A DNA stretch of 64,000 nt from Nemopilema nomurai (Eukaryota > Cnidaria > Scyphozoa > Rhizostomeae > Rhizostomatidae): NCBI GenBank assembly GCA_003864495.1, contig ML133454.1:3817442-3881441 (forward strand). Direction: 5' to 3'. Shown one piece after another: positions 27,101 to 40,100 of the stretch. A model generated the notes under the pieces. The model was not told the DNA's origin. It ran no database searches and saw only the letters and a list, made by a program, of their open reading frames with translations. Every line of letters starts with the position of its first letter. Position 1 is the stretch's first letter. The position numbers were made by a program, and so were the translations under genes.

Positions 27101-30100
27101 ACACTTCTTGTCTCGCGGCCCGTGTAAACGACGACGCCCAGGGCTGTGCCTGAAAGCCGGAAAACTTGAATCAACACTCGATACGGGACATTGGCACTCC
27201 CGCATCTATTAGCAGACAGAAACACAGGTAAAACCTTGCAAAACATTCATCCTTAGGCAATGGGAATTAGTTTTCCGTCTTACTATCCATCATGCAGAGA
27301 TGATTTGGTGCCTGTTTCTATCCATATTCATTTAGGCCTCAGACTTGGATGTTTTACACGAACAATATGGGGCGATGGAAGAACACACTTCAAGGATGCT
27401 TGAAAATGATTCTTACGCTTTTTAAGCAACTTTGAAGTATAAATTGACAGCCAATTGAGCAAGGTCTACAACGCTGACATAGAAGACAATCCAGACTAAC
27501 CTGAGGCTACAACCGTATTGCTCCAGAGAGTATTTTCGACACTTAGAGACACTTCAGACCTGTCGCCATCTCTCTACGGGTCCAAATGAACACGAAAATA
27601 AATACAAATACATAAAAATACCTTCAAACACTCCGCAAATGATGGGGCTTGATTCTTACAAGTAAAAGGTTATGGAGCAGACCTCACATGACATTACATC
27701 AATTTCCTCCATGAATCCTATGATATGTTGAGTTGTGCATGCAGCTGCAAATTGCCATGCATTTAACGATGTTTAAGACCTTATGGTGATATTATTCAAA
27801 AACCAAAAGAGCAAAGGATGAATCAACTCAGATATAAAAACAGGATAATTAAATGATTTGTTCAATGAAAAAATAATGTTAATTATTGTTTCCTTAACTG
27901 CGTAAAATGGCTGATAGGAAGACGAAGACGAGTTGATAGGAAAACGTTAAAAAGTGCAACAACTTAAAGATTGGGATCCAAAATTAGGCAGGCAGAGGTT
28001 TTCTCGATATGACCATCGAGATAACAAAAGGATGCTTGCGAAGAGCAGGATTGACTGTTTACCCTTGCGTAAGTTCCAATGAAATTATGAATGTCTTTGT
28101 CCGGTTTGCTGGCATAAACATAAGAACTTATGCGGAGCAAATCCTAAAAAATGGATGAAGAAAACAATGATGGAGTAAGATAAAACTAGCATTTCACAAA
28201 GCAATATTAAAAGTTAATTTTGATTGAAAGTTTGTTTTGCTTGAATTCCGCCAACCAGTAGTGTTATTCTCCAAATAAACACTGAGAAAGCGATTTGTGC
28301 CGCCAATGACCTGACTAAAGGCGGTTTTCTTAGAAATTGAACAAACAGAAAACTTCAGTAAGCAGCTGGATGTTAGTAATAATGAACCAGATTAATTCCA
28401 AACGGACAACAGTTGCTTCAGATGCTCATTAAATTGCTTGAAAATCCGTTTGCACATGCGAATGAAAATAACACTCAAATGAGCCTACAAATGAACAGGG
28501 AGGGTAAGACACAGCATATAAAATGCAGTTTGTTTGAGTTCTACTAAAAGATTACTGCAAGTGGATGAGGTTGCTGCAATAAGAGCGGCGCTTGAATAAA
28601 TTGCGCAGAGGTCACTGCGCAGACACTAAAACAGTTAGCCAGACGTACCTTGTCTTCTTGAAGGGCCTGGCATGCGCCGACTGCAATGCGCAGCTTCCAG
28701 TCAGTCTCACCATCGAGTTGGTCTGTTCTAATGAAGCAGGTGCCTGAAATTCGAACAGCAACAACAACGTCTTGGTAAAGGGGCTTCATTCAAATGCAAA
28801 GCACTGTCAATCAAGGAACAAGGTAAAAATTGGGGCCTACCCCAATAAGAGTAATGGGGGCTACCCATTGGTAACACGAAACAGAAGCTTTTACGCCAAG
28901 TCCCTCACGATGTGACGATAGGGGAAATTGGAGGGGTGCTAAGACTGCAAGGTTGGGATGAGAGAAAAAAGGGTAGAACAGATCAACTTGTTAGCAGAAA
29001 GGTTTGCCAATGCAACCATATTGGAACAAAGAAAACTGTGCGCACAGGACCCCCCCCCCCCCTTATTAGAAGCACGTTTAAATAACAAAGAGTATCTGTT
29101 CTTGAGTTCTCCTGCCGATGTGAAGCACGGAATGTAGGATTCGCTACACCAAGATTACGAAATGAAACTGCATTCGCATAAATGCTACTTTGCGTAATCA
29201 AAGAGAATTCGTTTTTAATTTGGACTCTTTAAAAAAATCGTATAATTGAATGCCGATGGGCCATTACACAGCCAATCATGCGCTCTTCTCAAAGTCTTTC
29301 GGTCGGCAACTGGCAACTTCATTTGTTCACTTTCAGAAGCTTCAATATTCAGACGGACGAAAAATTACTTTGTAACAGGACGAAAATCGCAAATGAAAAA
29401 AATTGTCAGAAAAATCACCTGACTTGTCCGTTGTTCTAAGGAACACCAGGTCTGCTGGCACTCTTTGGTCCTAAAGAAGGCCACAATTCAGTTCAGGGGA
29501 AATGACATCAAATCAAAGCGCCTCAACTATAAAATTAGTGTTAGTAGCATTGATATCTTGGCTGTCTGGTAGGATTTCCAGAACAGTTTCAAAATCTACA
29601 GTTCTATTCTAGACTACCTTTTTTGCAGCTTTTCTGTATTCCAATGTAAACACTATTAGTCAAATTCTGTCCATCTCTTACTAATCAACCGAATTCAAGT
29701 CAATGTCACACATCTTCATCATGACTTAAAATAGCTTTGGCTCTAATTTAATGGTGGTCTTATCCATATGACAATATATATAAATTAGAAATAGTATGTA
29801 TAATGAAGTAGGCACAAACCTTTTCAACATAGATCAGATCACCAATGTCAATATCAGAGCTGGGGACACTAATTGTACCTAAAACAAGTTAAAAAAAGAG
29901 GACATGAGATGGTAACAATTACTAATTAATCTGGTTTTTATTCTCTTTGCAATGGCCATCTGGGCTTTTAAAGAGTTCTGCTCGTAAAATCAAATTTTTC
30001 TAAGCAGCTCCTGACATTTTTACTAAATTACTATAATTGGCACAGACTGTAGAACATCTTTCCTGAACCCAAAGGAAATCTAACATTGTTTGGCCCCTAT

Positions 30101-32780
30101 ACTTTTCAACAAATACCTTTTACCTGCATGTCTATTTTCAAATGTTATGCATGTTTACCATGCATAGAAACTACCTTGTCTACAAAATCTACAAAACTAT
30201 TGCATTATTTAAAAACACTTCAGTTTATAAAAAGACAAGATGCCTAAATTTTCAATGCAATTGCTACCAATCTATCAAAGAGTTGAATTAAACTGTTACC
30301 AACCCTTTGGTGTTAGTTTGTGATACTTCTGGGAGTTTGCCTCTCTGTCCCTCAAAAATCTCTTAAAATCATCAAAACCCTCTCTGGCCATGGTAACTGC
30401 GATCACAAAACCCTAAAATTAAGTGCATGCTATTTGAGTGCACCACAGTAGATAACATAGTAAATAAATGATTATTTGAAACCATCATCAATAACAACCA
30501 TTGCAAAGTGACAAAATGACAGAAGCAAAACTTGGATACAAAAATTCTTTAAAGCTCTAGAAGATAATCATGTAAATTATGAGTTCCAGTTGAAACAATA
30601 AAAACACTTGATTCCTTTTTCTTACCAGTGGGCCCCAGTAAGTGTACAGATACCCAATCTTTAGTGCAGGTATGAACTGGGAAAGTGCAACAACCAAAAA
30701 GTACATATTCAGAAACACTTTGAACTGGTTTATTAGCACCTGAAAAACAGAAAAAAATTCACATTAGCAGAAGAATCAAAAGAAGGTTCAAGAGCGATGC
30801 ATAACAAAATCCTAACACATCAATGGTAAGTGAAATAATGCTTAGAAGTATTGTCTTCAGAAACTCAACTTGTCGTATTTCAGACTTCAGAAAAGAAGTT
30901 ATTATTTCATATCTTCATTAAGGAGATAAAAACCTCACCAATGGGATAAATGAAAGTATACTGTATTTTTGATTTCTCACAACATTCTTTGGAAACTTTT
31001 GAGCATTCTAAAAAAGAAATTTAAAAAAATAGTTATTATGACTAAAGATATATATAAGTAATATTAATATCTACAAATAACTCAAGTTTAAGCAAGAAGC
31101 TTCATCAAACTTCTCTATCCCAAAATGGTTTTGAAGCACAAAAGACCAGGTAAACATTAAGTCAACTATTAATATTGAATTATATCAATTTAAGATGTTA
31201 TACAGAATGGCTATTTAATAGGCATTTATCAACCTCATATCAATACAGCATTTGCTTTGTGCTCTGTTGTGAAATGGCTATTATTGTGAATGTTTACATG
31301 AACACAGCTGCCTTGATTGTTATTACAAACAAAAATCAAAGATTAAGGTAAATTTTCAATAATATTTATCAATACTGTGAAAGGACCAGACACTAAAAAT
31401 TTACTTCATTTATTTCAGCTTTAAGACATTTGATATCACTTCTTTTGATGTATCATTTCAAATTTTGGTGCTTATTCATGTTCAATGTTTGACCTTGTCA
31501 ATTCAGCATATTTTTGAAGTCCTTGACTGTTATTATTTATTCAATTTAAATACAAACTTCAGTTGTTCACATTTCTAAATTTCATAAAAATTGCGATTAA
31601 AAAGCAAAAAATCTCTACTTTATTAGACATGCCAATTTTGCTATTTCATAATTGTGAGAAACAGTGGAACCATAACTTTCACATATTTCAAGTATTTGTT
31701 TGTCCAACTCTCTTCAGAGTCTTCAGAGTAGACAAAAAGCTGACAAGATAAATTTTGTATGATTGGATTTTGATATTTTTACATTTTGTATAAATTTTCT
31801 TTTCATTTGGGTGATTTGGAGTCAGTATACATTTCTATCAAAAATCCCATTCTATGTAGACAGAAAGGGTTCATCTTTTTGGTACTTCTAAAAAATAAGG
31901 AATGATGTAAACACTCTACAACCCTCGATTTGTCTTGTCAGCTCTTTGTCATTTCACCATGCTCAGAGAGCTCATACATCTCAGAGTGTCAGGCTAAAAA
32001 GCTGTATGCAAAAATTATGGTTCTATTGTTTCTCACAATTGTGAAGTTTTGTACCACAAAAAATTTGATCAATATGGTGATTCTTGGTTAAGAACTGGTT
32101 CTAAAATACTTTTCTTTAAGCTTATCAAACAGAATTGACAAATTTCACATACCTGTCTCCCTACAAAAACTTTTCTAGGCTGGTAGTCTGGTATTCTTCC
32201 AAACAATTTAGCAGCGGACTCACAAAATCTAAAAAAGGAAGAATTAAGCTTGTATGATGCTATGCACAAATATCTAGCAAGAACTTGTGAATCAATTGAG
32301 AGAAAACCATTATGGAAGTTATGTTGGTTGAAAAATAATCATTTTCTACAAATTGGCCTTGTGAGTTATCAAAGCATAAACAGACATAACTGTCGTTAGA
32401 AGACCGTACAAAACTACCTTTAAACTATAAATTGCTTACCTATAGCAACATTCTTTCCAACCACAACAAAGAAACCACCAACATCTGGTGCAAAATCCAC
32501 TTTTTTTCCTCCTGCTCTTATCATTTCCGTTTGACCCATAGCTTTGCCTGTTACCCTCCGAAAGATAATCCTCCTCATCGAAATTCCCATTGGGGGATAT
32601 TAATGGTGCATCAGCATCACTCATTTCTATGTAGTTTGTGCTCTCTGGATCCGCTCCGGGACTAAACGGTGCGTTTTCAGATGTTGGTGTCCTAACTCCG
32701 TATCTAAACTTTGAAGTATTTTCACTCACAGCACTTCCAGGAAACTGAGGCAATTTAATATAGCCTTTGCTCATCCCCAA
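18158..32780 (-). CDS. ATP9: ATP9-type P4-ATPase (putative phospholipid flippase), complete
   Basis: Class II P4-ATPase of the ATP9A/ATP9B/Neo1 group, which acts in Golgi/endosome membranes without a CDC50 subunit. Catalytic motifs in order: DGET (~285), phosphorylation loop [11 protein letters not shown] (~481), KGAD (~659), TGDK (~768), GDGGND (~875); C-terminus PPSYSKLS. Cys-rich N-terminus ([17 protein letters not shown]). Exons: 32440-32780, 32153-32228, 30939-31007, 30626-30739, 30304-30412, 29820-29878, 29419-29470, 28649-28743, 28063-28143, 27501-27573, 27073-27149, 26458-26547, 26127-26197, 25493-25658, 25156-25279, 24683-24865, 24376-24537, 23749-23841, 23489-23572, 23273-23320, 22696-22818, 22305-22403, 21770-21859, 20890-21099, 20562-20650, 20250-20316, 19786-19850, 19354-19462, 19149-19206, 18557-18760, 18158-18291. 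About 1138 aa, as in ATP9B. The junction 25156/24865 is out of phase, so a 3n+2 exon is probably missing. The intron after 19354 uses a GC donor. Confidence 0.94.
21910..21982 (+). tRNA. trnI-AAU: tRNA-Ile (anticodon AAU)
   Basis: A full cloverleaf of 73 nt. The acceptor stem GGCCGGT pairs with ACTGGCC with one G-T pair, and A is the discriminator. D arm is TTAGCTCAGTCGGTAGAG, the anticodon loop CTAATAA gives AAU (read as IAU after editing), and the T arm GTGGGTTCGAGACCCAC has the box B core GGTTCGAGACC. No intron. A T5 run at 21986-21990 ends Pol III transcription. The gene sits antisense inside the ATP9 intron between exons 21770-21859 and 22305-22403. CCA is not encoded beyond the normal A, as expected in eukaryotes. 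Confidence 0.96.
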
Positions 32781-34128
32781 AAGTTATGAATTCTGTAAAA
32801 TGCTCAAACTAAAACTACTCCTTCCAGGGTCAAATTGTTGTCAATGTATCCTTAGCACGGTTACGTCGGCTATTTCAACTTGCGATCCCCTTTAACCGGG
32901 CCAATCCGACGGCTTTCTGGGACTTATTCCCTTATATAAACATTTTTATAAACTGCAAATGATTACTGAGGTGTTAAGAATTGTACTTGACTTGTCCTCT
33001 GCGCAACACACTTCCTTCTAGACTACGATAGATAATATTTGTCTCCTTCAGGTTTCGTCAACTGAACAACTACTCTGTCGCCATCTTTAATTTGTCGACT
33101 CCCTGTTGCAGATGTCATTCGAGACACCTTCGCAGTGTCAATTCAAGGCACCTTCGCAGTGTCAATTCAAGGCACCCTTTCAATGTGGCTCAAACTCGAA
33201 GCTAACTACCTACCTCGACGTTGAAGCAAAGTGACATTTCTTCAATCTCAGGCCATGCCTTTGAGTCATATTGAGAAGATTAGCTTGCTTTGGATGTATG
33301 CATGTCTTTTTCAACCAAAGAAAGGAGCTCTGGGCACATTGGCGGAGTCGTTAGGGCGGCCAGATGGATCTGTACGATATTAAACAGTTCGCTTAAAAGC
33401 TTGATCGAGCCTTTTGATTTCACAGACAAAACATTCAATCACTGGCAAAGTTGAAGGAGGCAAGGTTGAAGAAGATTAGATGTCCGCACGGTTACGCTCT
33501 CGCAACTGAGCGTTTGCCATTGGCCTTCAGTGCATTAACAGCCGTAGAATGATTTACGCCTTGAAAAAGATTGTTCTTAGAGATTTTACCGTTTTGCACT
33601 TTCTCAGAGATTTCAATAGCAAAAGACAAACGCAATTAACCAGACTGTTCCATTACTTGCTACGTCAACGCGCACGTGGGCCACACGGCCGATTAGATAA
33701 GTTTACTGCTAATTCTATTTACTACAAATTCATAGTGCATAATCAAAGTTCCAAAACACTGACACATCTTTCATATTAGCAAACTTACACATCTATACAT
33801 ATTGTTAAATAAAGTCGATGCTATTTCAATCGTTGATTCGTTTAACTGCAACCTCCACGGCTCTTCCCCTATTTCTGTGGTTGTCAGCATAGGTGGGGTC
33901 GGATTCGAAACAGGTAGGGTCTCTCGCAGGCGGGAACCCGAATGCTGTTTAGCTCTCCGTCCGCTTGCTGACGGCACAATCCAACACCAACACCACCCCC
34001 CCCCCCCCCAACCCACCCACACCATTCACATTCCATTCTGATTCTACCAGATCTTTCATCTGCAAATTGCGGTCTGTGCGATTATGATAAAGCGATGTCC
34101 GGCATCTTTGCTTCCTCAGTGCCAACTT
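32781..34128. other. Intergenic region, ATP9 promoter side
   Basis: Spacer between the ATP9 start codon and the stop codon of the Cys-loop receptor, both on the minus strand, so it holds the ATP9 promoter and the receptor 3' UTR. About two and a half copies of a 24-bp repeat (core CACCTTCGCAGTGTCAATTC) lie at 33121-33190. A C-homopolymer sits near 33996-34008. No gene was recognised. Confidence 0.5.
33121..33190. repeat. Short 24-bp tandem repeat
   Basis: Two near-identical 24-bp units with core CACCTTCGCAGTGTCAATTC, plus a third partial, decayed unit (CACCCTTTCAATGTGG). They lie about 340 bp upstream of the ATP9 start codon, in its presumed 5' flank. Too few copies to call a satellite. Confidence 0.8.
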
Positions 34129-37100
34129 TCACAGCTGTTTGAAGTGAATGCAGTAGCCAAGTACGAAGCAGGTGTAGCTCAGTGGGAAAAGAAAGCGACT
34201 AATGTAGTCGAGGGGGTGTGCCTTCTTGGAATCCTCCGGAGACAAGTCATATTTTTCCTGGAATTGCTTCATGGCTAAGACAGTTGAGCTCCTTCGGCCT
34301 CTCGCCTCCATTCCACTTCCACTGGTCCTAGTAAACGCAAGTGAATTGTCGCTTATGGAGGAGAGGCTCCTTTTCTTGGAAAAGCCATCAACACCGGATG
34401 ATCTCCTAGGAAACTGTTCCAAACCAGGGCTTCGAGGGCGGTCCTTTCCATTGCAAACTCCACCATTTTCCCCATTCTCAAACTCACAAGTTTCGTTGAT
34501 CCGGCTCAAGCGCAAATCTTTGCTCTCTCTCTCTTCCTATGAAAGTAAAACATTCGTAATAATCTTCAGTTTGATTTTGTAACTAATAATAATTTCAATC
34601 ATTTCCGATCAAGCGATGCTGAAAAGAAGAGAAGCAGGGCGGGTAACGGTTATCAATTGGCAAAGCAATTTGTGCCCTCGCAGCGACATTCAACTTGACA
34701 ACTAACAGCGACTTCGTAGTCTGACAAGCAGTCCATAAAAATTGGCGGGTTGCTTTACAATACACTATTATCTATGTTTGCATTTAATTGGTTATTTTCA
34801 AAGTAGATTATGGTAAGAACTGAGGATCGTATATCGCACTGTATTGTGCCGTTTCTATGTTCGCAAGAAGAGTCTCATATCTCAAGATGACTTGAAGAAA
34901 CTGAAGGCTCCATTGCGTTGAAATTGGCTTTTCTTTCAGCCTTCAATCTACCGCATTCAGCAGTTTTCTTCAGAACGATCAAAACAAATCTTATTTCATT
35001 TCATGACGTCAAAAAGAACGTTGTCTGTAGGAGGTTCAAGCAACTGTGATGGCCAACCTTTGCTTTGAACTTCTTGCAGCAAATTAGTTTAATGTCAAAC
35101 CAGGAATGAAGCACTAAGCAGTACTCCAGAAAGTTGATTAGGATGAATACGACATTGCCGAGCAGAAACTGGTCCAGCGCCTTGACGTAGGACACGCGAC
35201 CGAGGTTGCTGCTTGCTGCCGACATGACGAACAGCGTGGACAGGAAACTGGTGACGCAGACGGTGACGCGAGCAGGGTAGGCCCAGGGGGGGATCCAGAA
35301 GTTGATCCAGGTCATCACGACCAGGATTGCTCCGGGCAGGAAGGTGTTCCAAAAGTAGAAGCCGTTGCGTCTCACTAAGTGGAACTGCACTTTGAGGCTG
35401 GAGAAAGCCCCTGCGGAGCAAAGACAGAATGATAATGACAATTCAAGCAATAATGGTAACAATAAATGATAACATGACAAATTGGAAATTGTACACAAAT
35501 TTGTCAATTACAATGAAGTCTGCGAAAGGAAGAGTGGTGCTTTTATGTCATATGCGAATTTCATAGTTGTCATATCATACTTCCTGGTGTTTACTTATGT
35601 TCGTCCAAATGTTTGTTAATAACACCAACCTTTGCTGTTGTTGCTGATTTCCTTCTGCTGCGAGGAGACGTCAATCAGCTTGTAGACGTTGCCTCCAGAT
35701 GCAACCCATTCGACGCCTTTCGTCTTGCGCAGCTTCCCGACCGACTCGAACCAAACGTAGAACACATCCTCCGTTGTGTAGGAATCTGCAACGCAAAATC
35801 ACGCCCACTCAATTCCAACTGCAATCAACCTCAAGGCTAGCCTGAACCCCTCTTAGTTTAGGGTCTAGAGGCTTGTTCTCCCAAATAACGCCATGTGGTA
35901 GGCTGCGTTGGATGTCTTTGATAGAAGTAAAAGAGGGATAACCCTTGCTCTGAGTCATACAGCCCGCGAACTCTGGGAACCAATGAATAACCCCCCCTCC
36001 CCCCTCCAACGAGTACATAGGTATGTAGGTTGCTCACAGTGACCCCCCTCTTTGGAAAGATTCAATAATAAAATGTTGAACATGCAATTCAACGCAAATT
36101 GTTGTCGATGAGGACTCACAGCTTTCAATGACCAGTGGACAGGCCTGCGTGTCAAATGGATACAACGCGAAGTCCATGGGGCAGGAGGCCACAAGCATTA
36201 TTCTGAAACGGCGAATCAGAAGAAATAACGGGTTAAACCGGTTGAGAGACTAGACCAAAGGAGTGCCTTACTTAGCAGTAGGTGTGTCTATTGCAACGTC
36301 GAACAATTAACTGTCTTATAAAGATAGTTTCTATTATGCATTTAGTTGAGAATTTTCATCAATCTAACTCAATCTTTAATTACATGCCAAGCGTAGATAT
36401 TTAGGACTACACTGCGCCTATACACCCGGAAGGGGTCTGAGGCGAGCATAAAGATAGGCAGCACTGCTAATAAAACAGCTCTAAATGGAAATGACGCAAA
36501 GACGTTCCTGTTATCTAGGAGTTGCCCTCTAAGCAAGTGGTTGTGAATCATAACCTAATTTTTGCACCACACAATTCGATGGTCTGTTACTGAAAGAAAG
36601 AGGTATTACATCTAGCCCATCGAGGTGTCAGATCTGGCTTCCTTTTGAATTCCCAAAGGACAAAAATCACAAAGCAAACAAGAAATAGCACCCTCCACCG
36701 TACATCTTAGCTATATGAAAAGTTTGTTAATTAACCATAGCCAACAAACGCCCGTTCATTAAACGCCCGTTCATTAAACGCCCGTTCATTAAACGCCCGT
36801 TCATTAAACGCCCGTTCATTAAACGCCCGTTCATTATGTTTCAGATATTTTCCTTGCAATACTTTATCAATTACTAATTTTAATTAAATCTTTGAATAAA
36901 GGTTGCAAAATATTACATTAATAGCCGCCTCTGTTTTGGTTAAAATTCATTCGTATTATCCAAGCAAGAAAAAACATATCTTCGCTCAAAAGTACGGAGA
37001 GAAGCAGCCTCAAAAACGAGACAACAATCGTAGCAAGGGTAGCAATTGGTTTCATGTTTTCTATAGCGGAGGGATATTCTGTAAAATCGTTTTTCTGTAG

Positions 37101-40100
37101 GCCAGATCTAAACTAAACATTATCGTGTACAATTTGACATTCAAGTACCCTTTAATAAATGCTGAAACACTAAGCAATGAATCCAAGCAGGTTGAAATGG
37201 ATACCTGGAGCTATAATACAAGTCTCCATTTGGCTTCAAAAGCACTCTCATGGCTTCTTTTGTCACGTATTGAAACTTTGGCTCCTTCGCATTCACAAAG
37301 TATGTATCAGGAATCCAGAACAAAGAAGCCGGGTTTAACGACATTGTCACGGTTCTGTTGACAGCCCCCACTAAGGACGGGTCGTTCCACCATTGGCGAA
37401 AAAATATATCGAGACTATATTCCTAAAACGAAATGAATACTCAAACTGGAAACTCCAGTGATAACAAGAAGAGCCTCGAAGTCATAGTTATTATGATATC
37501 ATGGTAGGACAGACCTGTAACCACGATTGTGAGGTTAAGAAAGGAGAGTGAAAAGGTCTATGTAGCGGATAAAGTATTTAATGTGAAGAAGTATGGTATA
37601 AAAGCATTGAAACACACAAAACAATTACTGCAGAATGGCTCAAAGTAGTAGCTAAGGGTATGTTTGCTAAGATAAATGCTTGAAATGATTGCGAGCTGTC
37701 AAAGGCTCTTGTTTTTGCTAGCCTCCGTCTAGTGCGCATTCGAAGACTGAAACTTGCGGGTCACTGCTGGCGAGGCGATGAAGTAGTGTCGGGCTTGGTC
37801 CCCTGGAGGCCGACCCACGGGCTGAAGGGCCAAGGGCGTCCTAAGCTCGACAACAGAACGCTCCTTGCCAGAAACACAGGGCTGGACCCCAAGGACCTCG
37901 AGACGGCGATTTTTGGCTTTGATAAGGATTGAGCCTCGCATCATTCTTAAATTGTTTTTACATTTTGGCAATTTTGAGCCTCAGTATTCTTGTAGACACA
38001 ATTCTATGTGCTTTTCCCATCCAAACTCACTGTAAAAATTTGCTTCGGCAATACATATATGAAATGTGGCATAAAAGCTAATGCCTTTTAATGAATTGTA
38101 AACGATGGCTGTTATTATCAATCTTATGACAGCGGCGCTCTATTTTAACCCGTACCTGTTTGGACTCATCAATTGGACCAAATGTGACAATCTTCATTTC
38201 GACCTGAACTTTTGTTGGTGGTCCTGAAATAAAAAACCTTTACAATTACATTGATTTGAAGTAAATATGACTGCGTTTACATATCATATTTTATATGTGT
38301 AGGTAGCTTCCAAAGTATTTATGTCTAAAAACTGGCAGTGAGCAATAATTCTCTAAACTTGACAATCATAAAGGGCAATAAATTATCAATGAACATCTGG
38401 CACATCGAAAATAATTTGAAAACATAGTAAATAGCGGTCACTTGTGTTCTAAGCAACTAGAACGTTTTGTATGCGTATTGAAGGGCATATAATGTGATGA
38501 ACAGGAAGGCTAAATATTTGCTCTTGCAATAAAATGCTTTTGTCTTTCCTATTTCAATGATGATTTTGACCTGCTTTTTAGTTTTTTTCAAATTTAGGAC
38601 ATGGTTCGATAAAAATTAAAATTGTTCCATGTTATTGTTGAACTCAAATAATGTAAGATGAAGTGCCGACTCATATATGAGATGTTCATCAGAAGAAGTC
38701 AAAAGCAGAATATGGTGGAGAATCAGACAGTCATCTACTTACCAAAGGATTGGGGCCTGACTTTCCGATCATAATTCTTTATTATGTCATTCAGCGTTTT
38801 GATTGGAGACAAGGGAACTAAAACAAGAGCACGTGCTTATCAACAGAAGGACTCGTGTGTCTGTAGGAATAGTATACCACCATTTTGTTGGCATTTGGCA
38901 ATGTCAAGAGATACAGGCTTGTCAGCGTTTCTTTTTCATAACTTCAAAAAGGCGTCAATGTGCAAGCTATTCGCTAACACTTACGCTAATACAAGACTCT
39001 TAGCATTAGCTTGCCAAAGTGTATTTTGTATATAACTTGAGTATAAAATCCAGATGGCCAATCTCCCTAGATGTTATGACGAAAAGATACGTATAGACAA
39101 TGGTGGGGTGTGAAAATGTCTATCAACTAGATTCCCCAGAAAGCGGTTTACCACAAGCAAAAATATTCTTGAAGGAAGCATACAGGAAAAGATCACCGAC
39201 AACCTTCTTCGCTATCGGATGAAGCGGAAGTATCACTTTAATGGGGAATCCCCCTTAGGACACTAATTTATAATAATTACAATTTTTTCTAATTATTGCC
39301 TTATTATGTGTTATGTTTTTATCAGTATGAAATATTACAGGCACATTTTTACTCGGAAAGAACGGTTGGAATCATCACATTTGAAAAGAACGGTTGGTAT
39401 TACCAGCCGAATTTGAAAACACTTTCTACTTCTTTGAATAGAAGTGGTTTTCAGTCCATTTTCGCGCCATTGAAAGTAATCTATTCTGACAATCGTACTA
39501 TGATCGTACACACAGATTGCGACCAATACATGTGGCGAATTCACGGGCCTGCAATGGAAACGCCACAAAACAAATTTGATTGACACATCAAAGAGCCCGC
39601 AATTCGCATTTGCTAGTTGAAAACTTTACCGCACCGTCAAGCTTCTAGGAAATCCTAAGTTGGATTACAGTAATTAGAAGTGCATTGAAAGTAATTTTCA
39701 AGGACCAATTGACTGTATGATGGTAAAAAAGCGACAAAAGTGCGTTGTGTGCATCTAATTATAAACAATAAGCTTCACCAACCCGTACTATTCTCGTCAC
39801 TAGAGCAATCCACGTGAAAGACTTCCCTAAAATAAACAAACATGTCTTATGTAGGAAGCATCATTATCATTAACAAGATTTCTAAATACTTTTTCGCTCG
39901 GGACTATTCAGAATATGTAAAATTCAAATGAGGAAAGCTGGCAAATTAAATAACCAGTCGCGGATCGAAAGCCAAGTGAGAGGTGACGAGAAAGAGCTCA
40001 TGATTTGGCTGTAAATGACCAATCAGAGACCATCTTACTCATTTAGAAGTGCGAAATCAAAATACGAGCCCTTATTGTCTACAAATGACAAGATTTTGCA

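Noticed and set aside
29051..29063. C homopolymer, with similar runs near 33996-34008 and a G run near 48741
   Set aside because: Simple homopolymers in non-coding DNA; no function can be read from them and they are common sequencing trouble spots.
33341..33420. tRNA/SINE-like string TGGCGGAGTCGTTAGGGCGG
   Set aside because: Resembles a box A, but no box B (GGTTCGANTCC) lies at the right distance and no stems form.
34165..34215. tRNA A-box-like string GTAGCTCAGTGGGA
   Set aside because: It is the reverse complement of the receptor M4-coding sequence; no cloverleaf or B box follows.
36746..36835. CRISPR-like short repeats
   Set aside because: No spacers between units and a eukaryotic intron context; a plain tandem repeat.
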